In this document: piece after piece, positions 52,244 to 64,000 of the stretch
How positions within the stretch are numbered: the stretch's first letter is position 1
How the letters are laid out: the number at the start of each line of letters is the position of its first letter
Assembly (NCBI GenBank): GCA_032191485.1
Contig: JAVDOI010000001.1
Span: 38,049,885 to 38,113,884, forward strand
Reading direction: 5' to 3'
DNA: 64,000 nt
From: Leptoclinus maculatus
Taxonomy: Eukaryota; Chordata; Actinopteri; Perciformes; Stichaeidae
The notes under the pieces: model-generated
Told to the model about the DNA's origin: nothing
The model's database searches: none
What the model saw: only the letters and a program-made list of their open reading frames with translations
Made by a program: the position numbers and the translations under genes

Positions 52244-53296
52244 TGGAGGACGAAAAATTTCTTAAGTATAAATAAATAAATGCATTAATAAATGTATAAA
52301 TAAATACAGGAATAAATAGATACATGCATAAATAAATGTATAAATACAGAAATGATACCTAAACAGGACATAAATAAATAAATCTATTTCTACATTTCTG
52401 TATTCCTTAATTTCTGTATTTCTGTGTCCGTATGTTAATGAGGTAGGCGGTCCGAACCTCATTCTTAAGCAGGATTGGTCAAGTAGGGGAGCAAGACAGA
52501 AGCAAACGATTCCTAGCAAATCATCCATGTAGACGACGTCAAAAAACTAGCTAGCAGCACTAATGGCTTCCACAGTCTACAGCTGGGACTGCTGCGCGAG
52601 GCTACTGTGAGACTGACCGCCTGTGAGTGCTTTGGGACGGCGGAGGGGCTCACGGCAGCATCCGCTGCTCGTTGAGGACAGTAACTGCAGAATGATACGT
52701 GCTTTCACGCCAGAGTCTCCAAAACACCAGAAAAGTCTTCAATAACACCAGAAAAAGTCGCTAGATTTGTCGCTAGTCGTTTTTGACAAAAACAACTTGC
52801 CAAGAGGATTTGGAAAGTTGCCAATTTGGCAACACTGGGCTTTAGCCAAGTTCAACGTTACTGTGCAAGGCAGCAGTAGTGGACCAGAAGCGATCACACT
52901 CCTGTGACCAATCCTGCTTTAGACAGAGGTTAGGACCTCCCACCTCATTAGCATACAGACACATAAATGAATTAATTAATACATGTAGGTGAACAGAAAT
53001 GTAGAAATAAATATATGATATGTATTTGTTTATGTCCTGTTTGATTATCAACTTTTATTCATTTATCTTACATTAATTTATTTATTTCCATATTTATTTC
53101 AGCATTTATTTATTTATACTTTTATTTATTTATTTCAGTATTTATTTATTTCAGTATTTATTTCAGCTTTTAATTATTCTTTTATTCATTTATTTCTGTA
53201 TTCAAACATTTATTTAAACATTTATTTATTCCTGTATGTATTTATACATTTATTAATGCATTTATTATTTATACTTATGTCATATTCTGTCCTCCA
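52244..53296. mobile_element. Fold-back element with long inverted arms
   Basis: The 1,053-bp element begins TGGAGGAC and ends GTCCTCCA, with TA on both outer sides. The arms (about 52,244-52,510 and 52,865-53,296) are inverted copies built of ATAAATAAATG-type words plus a shared segment (TTAATGAGGTAGG / CCTCATTAGC, and GATTGGTCA / TGACCAATC). A unique-looking centre of about 350 bp separates them. TA flanks suggest a Tc1/mariner-type target duplication. No transposase was seen. Confidence 0.75.
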
Positions 53297-53618
53297 TAGA
53301 AAACACAAATGTACAATCAGGTCAACAGAGGTTGACATTTAGGTAACACTACAGCTATCATTGCTTGTCCCCCTTAAGTTAAGCAACATGCATGTGATAA
53401 TTATTTTACATAGTTACACGAAATTACAAATTTTTCTCAGCAGAATCAAGAGTTTATCAAAAGCTCCTGTCGCAAAACAAAGCAAATGCACACTTACAAG
53501 TTTATGTATTGTTACTGTAAAGATTGTTGATAAATGTCGATAAACCACGCAGATCATAATGTTTGGGATATCACACTTGAAATGGATTACATTCTTACAT
53601 GCTGTTAACAGTAGACGA

Positions 53619-56600
53619 TTACTGATGAACATGGAGGCGAAATCCCGACAGCTGGTTCTGAGAATGAGAAGGTGATGGTGGCATGTTCTTGTATTGTGGT
53701 CGGAGATGTGATGGTAAACCCAGGAAGTGCAGTCTAAAAGTTGCCCATTCACCTAAGGTCATATCTAGGATGTTTTTAAGGTCATCTGCTTCACAAAAGA
53801 CCAGTGCCGAGCCGTTGAGGTCTTTGCTTCTCACAATATCAATATACTTGCTGGGAAATTTCATTCTTTCCAACTGAAAAAAATAAGAAAATGTAAGCAT
53901 TATCAACACTGAGGAGTGATATGATTTAGTTCCTAATCCTCCCTGATATGATTGAATTGATCTTTTCTGTTACATTTGCAAGAGTCCATGAAAAGTTTTG
54001 ATTTGCATCATCGTGTGATATTCAATAAATACTGCTTTGTTGTGTGTGTGTGTGTTTGGGATACTATTTTGGGATACTATTAACGGTCAGCTTTAAAAAA
54101 AAGAAAAAGCCATTCTATGTATTTACATTCAGTATATACCTCTCTATAGGTTTTATTGTAAGTGGCAGGGTCCACTATTCCAGTGTTTGATTAAAACTGC
54201 CCACTCTATGCACAAGGGATTGACAGGAAATTATACGACATGTAATTCAGCATTTGTTATTTTATCTTGTTGATTACAGCCTCGCTGTTGACTGCTTACT
54301 CACCTAACTCTGCATCTGCAGCTGTACTTAGGTACTGGTAATACAAACCGAACACTTCTGCTGCTTCACATTAAACCCATTCAACTAGTGACACACGGGG
54401 ATACTTTAACTGTGAAGTACTTGCAATGTGTTTGTCACAAAGGTAAGCACCGACAGCGATAATTCTTCAGAAAGGCTTCTACAAAACATATTCATGATGG
54501 AAAAAGGCCAGCTATTGGCTGACATCTTCACTAAAACAACAACGTTATGTTTGGCAACATAACGTAGATAACGTAGCTTCTCAAGTGTTACGCCGCACTT
54601 GCTGTCACCGCCAAATCAACTGGGACTAAAATCTGAAAAATTATATTTTAAGAAGGTTCTTACCTCTTTACACACATCCTCTTTATCCATATTGATGATA
54701 GTTGTGATTGGCAGAGGGGCAAGGTTCCTCATCCAACTAGAATCTTTCAGCCTGGAGGTCCCTCTGAGGTGAGCCAGCTCCTTCCTAATTGAACGATCCA
54801 GGTTCACCGTCGCGTCTTGAAATGTGTTCAAGTCCTTTACCGTGAATCGGAAATCCATCTTGAGAAATCTTTCAAACATCTCAGGATCTCCATCCTGCTC
54901 GAGGAGGTCCTCAATCTGTGCACTCATCACATACAGCTCAGCCCTGGACTCACTGAAGACTTCCCACAAGGTCTTTGAATCAGCAGTGTTGGCCTCATTG
55001 TTACGATCAATAACTGCTCTCTGCTGAGCGTCTTCCACACACTGGATGATCCAGCTGAGGCGGCAGGGCCACTGATTAGCCAAGGCCACCCATGCTGCGA
55101 TGTAGTCTGGTTGAGGAAGCTCCTTCTTCAAGGCCTTCATAATTATCACAGTCAGTCGAATGGCGTTGATCTCCCTCCTCATAGACATGGCATCCTCTAA
55201 CATGTACTTGTTCAGATTCCTTTCATTGCTGGTCAGGATGCTCATGACCAACTTCTCTACTTCCTCCTCGTTTACATCCAGTGCAGCTGTAGTTCTGTCC
55301 ATCAGTGGATATGATTCTTTTGTGTCAAATGCAATCTCCACTGAGGAACAGGTCTCTTCGAGGCTCCCAGTACTACGTTCATCTTCACTCATGATCACGC
55401 TCTCAGGTTTTTTCGAATTGCTAGTGAGGCTGTCAAATAAATTGCGCTTTGAATCATCGCACAGTGGTGGGACTGTGAAGGCTAGCGTCACAATGCGGTT
55501 CAACATCGCATAAGCTCTGTCTTCTTTGCTGAAGCAGCCATCCGCAAAGTTCACTTTCTGCACAAGAACATCTGGGTTGACGGCCAGGATGGAAATATAA
55601 GGACTCTCCTCATCTGAAAGCAGAATGTTGATCGCGTCCAGAACTGCGACAATTTTCTTGGGGGAGCAGCGGTCCAGACTGGTGATCTCCAGTAACACAC
55701 GGATCCTCCTTCTCTCAAACACCTCCATAAACTGGATGAATTGAGACAGAAACCACATCTCCTTCCTCACTTCGTTCATGAAGCCCAGCTGGATGCTGAT
55801 GCGCTCATTGTCCATCCCCTTCTTGATGTTCAGATCCTGGCTAAAGATGAGGTTCTTACCCATGAGAAAGACAAACCTCAATGCGCTTGCTGCAGGGACT
55901 CCTAGGGCAGCAATGACCAGGCCCTCAAACACAGCCTCCTGGGTGGTTGTTCCATTCACGGCTGCGTCTGGTTTCACCTCAGGAAGGCCAAAAGTCCACA
56001 GGAGTACCAGGATGATAGGTGGTACCACAATAATGGACAGGCAGAGAAACCACAGAGGGCAGCAGCAAACCTTTTTGGTCCTCCAATGGTTTGGACTGTC
56101 CTCCACTGTCTGAATTCAAAACAAATCAGAACAAATACGAGGCATATTAGATTTCACTGAAGTGTTTTTTTGTGACACGGCAATGTCAGTCGCCAGTTTG
56201 TTCCCCACTTTGGTCCTCACGTTGGTCCGGAATTAAATATTTTAACACTATTAGATAGCGATGAATCCTAATGACTTTGGTGATCCCCTGACTTTTCATC
56301 GAGCGACATCAGCAGGTCGAATTCATCACTATCGATCTGGACACATCTGATTAATCGATTGCCACAAGGTTTTGTACAGACATTCGTGGTTGTCAGACGA
56401 TGAATGCTCATACCTATGGCGATTTCCTGACTTTTCATCCAATGCCACCTTGAGGTTTACATTTTCGTTTTGAGTGAAATTATCGCCTCAACTTACATGA
56501 TCCACTCGGGATAAATTGTCAGAACTTTGGTGAACCCCTACCTTTTCATCTAGCGCCATCACACAAATCTGTGAATTATCCTGTGGTGATGTTCACTGGG

Positions 56601-59600
56601 GAACTTTTACCTTCTGTGAGGTGTTTGAGGACTTTCTGCTGTTTTAACAATAATCTCTGTTACAGTGACTACAGTGTGATCTTATAGCTCCAACTGTTTG
56701 AAAACTTTGAGGAGCGCAGTGGGACGGAGAGGCTTGGACTGGTTATACTGGGACATAGCGGATGAGTGGACTGGTTATGGAGCAGAGTGTGGAGTAATGA
56801 GAGGTGCGCAAGACTGGTGAGTAACCTACAACAACACACTCTTGTGCAAACAAACTGTGTGGCTCTTGTTTTTGCTTTAATGGGCTATTAGTGTTTGTGG
56901 CCGCAGTCGCTATTTATGTGTTGTCTGCCTTGGTGATGTTTTATTCTGCTGTTAAGAAGTGGTAGGCTATTTAATTTAGCATAACATAGCATGCTGCTTA
57001 ATATTTCTTGTTGCACCCACCGTGGTTTCTCTTTTTATTTATTGTCGTTACTGTTTGAGTAATTGCCTGAGTTTTGTTCGCTGTTCAGGTTGTATACGTT
57101 ATCAGCTGTGTACTCAGGCTGCAAAGTGCTCTTAACAGAAATGAGAAATAATGGTCTTGTAGCTTTGGACAGAAGGACTATTGCTGACGTTACCTTTTAG
57201 CCTAAATGTGTTAGTAGGTCTGTTTTATCATCATATACATTTTGTTTACCCTCCTTTCAACGTCCCTTCCCTGTTACAAATTTACGTTTTGACTGACCTA
57301 CTTTTTTACTTTCATCCAATTACTTAATTGTACTTGCACTTGAGTAAAATGACTTTAATGTGCATTTACGTGACATATTATAGTACTATTTCCATCTCTG
57401 CATATCTTCTAATATATCTTTTTTGGTATCTGCCACTGAGACTTAAACTTCCAGTACATTGAATGACTGTGATGGGACTTTGCAGAAATAGACCTTGCTG
57501 TCATCAGTTTGTACTGGTAACAATTTTCTATCGAAGGTAAAAAAAAAGAAAAAGAGGATGGATAAAATACTTAGTTTTATATCCTGCAGCTGAGTAAAGA
57601 CACACAGAGCCACTAGCATGGCTGTAGACTCTGTAGATTCACAAACCTTCTTATTGACTTCCTCTTCTTCATCATGTTGAGCCACACGGAAGAGCACAAT
57701 CTGTAATTTCCCAAAGTTCATCTGCATGGCCTGAAACAGCCGTATGGCTAGACCGGCCCAAAGCAGGTCACTGCCTGCAAAATGCCAGGCACTAAAATGT
57801 ACATTAATGAACCGGATGTTATGGTGCTGCTGGTTCTCCTCTGTCCAAATGGGCCTGTAGAAGAGCATTCGCCCAATGAGAGCTAGAAAGCCACTAATTG
57901 AAGGCGTAACTGAGCGAGGCTTGTAACGTCCTTCGTATTTCTGCTCAATCTTCGAAGCTTCCTGCTTCATGTACACTGAGGAGACACAAAACATTGATAA
58001 TATTGACATTTTATGTACATCCTTTAGCAGGTTGGAGTAGGCCACATGTGAGGATAACCTTTTAAATCAAATCAGAGAGACATCAAGACTGGCAAAACAT
58101 GTTGGGTAGTTGACTTGTACTTAAAGAGGATATGTTCTTTTAGAATTCTATGTCAAATATTACAGCAATAAGTTGGTGAGTTTGACTAATTGGGCTCCCA
58201 CCAACTCTGATAAAAGGCCTTGACCATGGCACTAAACCTTAAACCTGTTTCAGGGAAAATAATCAACCTGCTTTTCTTGCAATGATAGGTATTTAATTAA
58301 TATTCAATTGTTCAAGGCAAGAAAAGAATAAGAATTCAAATGAAGAGTCAGTGAATAACATAATTGTTTTATCTGTCTTGCAACAGTGCAACATTTCAAA
58401 GCTTTTTATTGTTGTTCGGGCATTCGTATGTGAACACCAAGCCTGGTCGAACTGGTGCAATACTGTCTGCCAAGGTGTTACCCTTCAGTATCCTCTGGTT
58501 AACACAAAGACCAACAACCTTAAACTTGTCTTTTCTATTCAATTCCGCAGCTGCACATGCTCTATTCGGTCTGTTCAATGTCACTTGTTCATACAATGGT
58601 TTGAACCTTCACATGTTTCTAATGCAAGGAGACTATGTAGCCTACTCATTTGTGGAATTCTGAAGCCTTCTAATATGTGATTTATTTTTTTGTGTTTCTT
58701 ATTCAGAAATTACCTTATTTGTAAAGTTCAAGGTGGTACCTGCTCATCCGATTTTCTGACTGCAGTGGCTAAGTCAGTGGAACATTCTGTTTAATATGTG
58801 GTAATGATATTGTGCTAGCATAGCATTTGTATTAGCATGTTCATCTTCTACGGTCAACGCATTGTTGTTTCACACAGCCATGTTCACAGTGAACATTGTC
58901 GCGTGAACTCTGAAAACCGAAACGTCACAGGGCTTTAAGTGGTTGATTTAAAACAAGTGTCCTCCAGCAGACAGAAGAGATGATATGCTGGGGGGCCGAG
59001 TGTTTGTACATACCTGCCATTTGTCCGAGGATCATGCTAATTCGATTCTGACATGAGGAGTAGAGTCCTACAGTCGCAGGTGATGAAACCTTTGTCAGGG
59101 TCTTGGACAGTGCATATGCATAAATATCATCTGTAAGAGATTAAGAATATGGAAAAAAAAAATGGAATGGATAACTCATTTTACATTTCATTTTTTATTC
59201 AGATGAATTTATTTGATGCTCTTCTGTGAGCAAAACCACTTGAAGTTGAAGGATTATTTGACACACCTATTCAAAGAATTGCTGACATTTGAACTGGATC
59301 TCCGGTGGACACGGTGAATGGACTAATCATTACTGACAATGTTCTTGATTAAAGGAAAACAGGTTTTTCTTCTTTCAACTCAATAATGCTGAACTAAACT
59401 GAAATGACAGTTAAGGTACAAGACACTTGTTCATTTAGGTTTTACTGAGGTGAGGTTCGGGGCATAGACTGTGAATTCTATGAGCATTCAGAGGAAAACA
59501 GGAAGTAAACATGGAGGAACCACTTTTTATTGAGTATTCTATATTACAGTGTGTAGGCTTTAATATAGGTTACATTAAACTTTGAACTGTAAACGTGGTT

Positions 59601-60179
59601 CTCATGTATTCCTCTCACTTTAGAAACTGCGTTCGTCATAAGTTATTGGAAGAATTAAGCTGGATGAAGACTCATTGTGTCCTTAAATCATGTTAAATCA
59701 CAAAGTATAGACATAAGTTCTTTAAAAAAACAAAGAAACATCCATACAGAAAGAGTTTCAAGGGGCGCCCCATCCTGTCTATCCTTGGCTGTACTAACAG
59801 AAATAATAATAAAAAGGCAAAAAAGTTTCATGCTGAAATAAAAAACCAACAATAACTGACAGTGAAATTATATACAGTACATTACATTAAAGAACCGCTT
59901 GAGGGAAAACGGGACCCTGCATTATAATAATAATAATAATAATCATTTTAATAATGATAATAATATTTCATTCAGACGGGCAAAGGAACAGAGGCTGGAG
60001 ACACAATGCGCACATCCCTGATTCAGACATTATATGCATTTACACTCAGTTCATGATAATATTCAGTAACAAAGTGAAACTGAAAGTCAGAATGGAGCCC
60101 TTCTGAGTATGAGGGGAGAAAGCTAAATCACACTCCTGACATTACCCGCAAATAACTTACCTTTGCTTGTCTTATCCAT
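53619..60179 (-). CDS. nkpd1: NKPD1-like KAP-family P-loop protein
   Basis: Membrane-associated KAP-family protein resembling NKPD1 and the KAP part of KIDINS220; precise role unknown. Exons (minus): 60,161-60,179, 59,014-59,130, 57,647-57,975, 54,664-56,109 and 53,619-53,873, giving 721 aa in one frame. It starts MDKTSKDDIYAYALSKTL. The Walker A position (about residues 26-41) reads TVGLYSSCQNRISMIL with no GK[ST]. NVHFSAWHFAGSDLLWAGL is a clear KAP motif. Two hydrophobic segments (about 169-195 and 216-240) are the membrane insertions typical of KAP proteins. The Walker B position (about 293-304) reads VLLEITSLDRCS instead of the family's IDDLDRC. The last exon encodes a SAM-like fold (NGSALVFCEADDLKNIL, LGEWATFRLHFLGL). 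Loss of both nucleotide motifs suggests a pseudo-NTPase. The symbol is by family resemblance; a fish-specific paralogue is possible. Confidence 0.85.
56200..56600. repeat. Dispersed repeat with internal copies, NKPD1-like intron 3
   Basis: A phrase of the form GGTGATCCCCTGACTTTTCATC followed by a short GCGACATCA/GCCACC variant recurs at least three times (near 56,280, 56,425 and 56,530). Similar phrases are common in teleost non-coding DNA. No coding frame. Confidence 0.55.
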
Positions 60180-63116
60180 GTTGTCTGTGTGGTGGGGTGT
60201 GCAGCTTCCACAGAAAATCCCTTTGACCTGCGAAGAATGAGAAACAGCAGGGAACTCAGTGCAGGCAGTGGAGGTGTGTTTGTGAATGTGGCTTCAGATC
60301 CGTCCTCGCTGTACATCATGCCCGAGCAGACAATGGTGCAGTAGTGGTGCTCTCAGTCACCAGCGAGGGGAGCTCCAATGCAAAAACCCACCGACTTGAA
60401 CACTCGCAGTGTTGATTGAGTACACTCGGTATAACTTGAGAGATTTGTTAGTTTATGTAATAAACACCTCTACAGTTAAATGGAAAGCACCACTAGTGGA
60501 ATGAATGTCCATGAGAGCGCTTACATGGCAAAAACACAAATTCACAACCTGCAGTTTTGTTTCTTTTTCTGTTGATTGACAGGCATTCAAGTGAATTCTT
60601 TTAAGATGTTATCGTGACATTCATGCATGGGCATGCATGGGCATGCACCTTCCCAGAGCGCAGGCTGTTCTTTTTTGTGTGCAGGGAAATGCCAACAGTT
60701 TTGCTGTGTCAATGATTACCTTGCATAACCTAATACCTTTCCCTGTGGGCAACATATTTCCTCTTTATATTCTTGCCTGCACAAATGCTTAATGGACTCA
60801 TAGACAGTCTAACAGGGCAAAACGAAAACAAAGTTACAGACGGACTTTTAGTGCTGAAAAGGTTTATGATTGACTCTGATGGACTTTGATCAGTGTCCAC
60901 AAAAGAATACTATATTGTCGTAAACCATGAAGCTGTTATTGTGCTTGAAGCACCACAATGACTGATGTGGTAGAAAGATGTTACTGGTGAAACAAGCTTA
61001 CCTGGTTGATGTCAGTCCTGACCTTTATTTTGACTCACCTTTGAATCGCCACTTCTAACGTATCCAGAAGGCAGAAAGGACCGTGCAGCTAAGGATTAGT
61101 GAACCGTATACTCCCAGGACTTCAATGCCGTAAAACTTTACAACACTGATAAGAGAAGGGGAAAAAGGCACCTGATAACCACAGGCAACGCCTGTAAGAC
61201 GGACACTATCCAGGAAGTGAGGTCACATGCAAGATGAAGTTATTTCTGAGAGATGGAGCTGTACATTTCTTCCATTCTCCCTTTCAAATCTGTTACACCA
61301 TACTTCTCCTGCTGCTCCCAATCTTCTCTCTATTCATAGAATCTGAGGGAAGTAGGTAGTTCCTGAAAGCATAACGAGGTAGAAAAATCCCCATTCTTGC
61401 GATGGCTTCTGGCATTCACTGACCAACTTTTTCAGTGCATGGAAAAATGGAACAAATGAGTGCTTTTCATGCTGGGGCCTTGGGTCTGCATGAATCATCC
61501 ATGTTTGGAGTCCCTCAGGTATGGAATGGCTGGATTGCTCTTCCTGGCCTGAACTGACATGCATAGCAGTTAAGATGCCAAAGCAGCAGCACCAAAGCCT
61601 TTTTTGCCCAGAGCAGGATGTGTTATGACATAACTGGTTAGTCAAGCTTTGACAAACAAGCTCGAAGCCTAATTTCCCATGGCATATTTACTTCTTTTTT
61701 TTGTTGCATTAGCTTACTGTTACCATTTGGTGTCGCAGTATACCTTTCAACATAAGTCCTTCACAAGCTACTACAAATAAACATTGAAGTAAATCATGTC
61801 AAGGTGGCTTTTTGTTAATGCATACATTCCTAATGTGTACATTTCAAGCAATGAACACAGGTCATTTTTAAAGTGCAAAACTGAGCCTGTCTTTTGTAGA
61901 AAGATGTTGATTTATGGCTCCTATTGCATGAAGCATATATTGGACATGACTATGCACAGTTACGTACAGGAACATAATCATTAGCTAAAGAGGCAGGACG
62001 ATTTGATTTCAAATACTTTGTTTTTTAAATTTGACTTAGGTGGGATTAAAAATGGATCTGGTTTAGAGAGGCAACCTTTTTTGTGACACATTTTATGTGA
62101 ATAGAATACAAAAGTCTGTGTTTGCAGCGTAATGTTATATGCAAGAAGTTATGTTCTTGTCCGAACAAATGTGTCACCAGTGCAACGTCATTTTGGGTGT
62201 CTTATGTGTCAACATGGGCTGGAGGCTTGTATGTGCATGACACAATGAATGACATAATTACTGTAACTATCTCAACTGTATGAAAACATACATGCACCTG
62301 AAGCACATTGGTGTCAACACGGTATACAACCTCACACCTCACTATAGGAAATGATGGAAAGAAGGTTTAATTAGTGGACGCCTGATTAAGATTTAAAGTG
62401 CTCGGCCTGGGGGTGACTTATTCTGCCTTTACTCAGACTACTGAATTGTTCAACTATTTTAATTAACTTGATTGTCATAGAGAGAGTGAGGGTGTGTGTG
62501 TGTATATGTGTGTGTGTGTGAGTCTGATTGAAAGAGAGGTTCTCAGTTATTGCTTAACCAATACTGAATTAATTGGATGTATCTCCCCTTCTATGAACCC
62601 TCACCACACATCGCCCTTTCACCACATAAACCTTGCAGTTAAGTTAATGAATTCACCTTCATGACACAGATAAATTGTATTTCAGAATTGGGCAGACTTG
62701 GAGTGATATCCTTTTATTTAGCTAAAGGCGAGGGGAAATTAAACTAATATTGTAATATGTTAAGTTCAGATGGTAGCAATTGTTTTCTGTCAGGAGCTGG
62801 CTGAAAAGATCATTTGCATCAACTGTGATACGTGAACAAGTCAAATTATGCAATTTTGAATATATATATTTTTTAATCGTGTTGTAATCGAACACACCAA
62901 CAGAGGGCGCTAAAGTATTGTGCATGAAAGCAAGACAATGGCATTTGATCAGCAGCCCCTCATCACACTTCTCTGCTCTATTTGGTATGTAGGAGCAGAC
63001 CCCACAGTGAAGGAGGCATTTTCTGAAAACTGGGAGCGGTCAAGAGCTTAAGATGTGCTAGAACTTCTCTTGGATGGGCTTAATTTAATGTAAATCAGTA
63101 ACTGCAGAGCAGAGCA
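60180..63116. other. Upstream of the NKPD1-like gene; no gene recognised
   Basis: The first few hundred bases probably hold the promoter and 5' UTR of the NKPD1-like gene. The remainder is AT-rich, with a short GCATGGGCAT tandem near 60,630 and a (TG)n stretch near 62,495. No open frame shows recognisable features on either strand. Confidence 0.5.

Positions 63117-64000
<884 letters not shown>

Overview
The window is vertebrate nuclear DNA, most likely from a percomorph-type teleost. Genes have small GT-AG introns, long (CA)n tracts are frequent, and fish-style repeats (L2 LINE, hAT elements, MITEs, a gypsy-like LTR) fill the gaps. Gene models were built by hand by joining exons at splice sites and checking reading phase. 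Every model called intact keeps its frame through every junction. Species and chromosome cannot be told from the sequence alone.

Layout. 1-2,530: retroelement debris on the minus strand, including a 268-bp LTR with a tRNA-Pro-like primer binding site. 2,531-9,043: a recent tandem duplication carrying two METTL21C-like lysine methyltransferase genes with long acidic tails, both on the minus strand. 12,989-15,002: mettl21e (-). 15,873-23,280: ercc5/XPG (-), fifteen exons. 24,228-27,266: blzf1/golgin-45 (+), head-to-head with ercc5. 28,540-30,108: trmt10c (-), intronless. 30,673-31,679: txnl4b (+), head-to-head with trmt10c. 32,592-35,502: a tyrosinase-like gene (-) with both copper sites but no membrane anchor. 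37,103-37,723: a broken FBXL3 last exon. 38,824-40,240: a hAT transposon with a perfect 8-bp target duplication. 44,004-50,149: lims1/PINCH (+) with two alternative last exons. 52,244-53,296: a fold-back element. 53,619-60,179: an NKPD1-like KAP protein (-) whose nucleotide-binding motifs are degenerate. 60,180-64,000: no gene recognised.

How the genes relate. METTL21C, METTL21E and ERCC5 are also neighbours in mammals (human 13q33), so this is an old linkage block that gained an extra METTL21C-like copy here. The remaining genes work in unrelated processes: DNA repair (ercc5), Golgi structure (blzf1), mitochondrial tRNA processing (trmt10c), splicing (txnl4b), phenol oxidation (tyrosinase-like) and integrin signalling (lims1). 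Two head-to-head pairs (ercc5/blzf1 and trmt10c/txnl4b) suggest shared promoters.

Nothing here amounts to a wholly new system. The best leads are the duplicated acidic-tailed METTL21C genes, the apparently soluble tyrosinase, the pseudo-NTPase features of the NKPD1-like protein, the lims1 last-exon pair, and the (TG)n tracts lying almost against two ercc5 splice sites.
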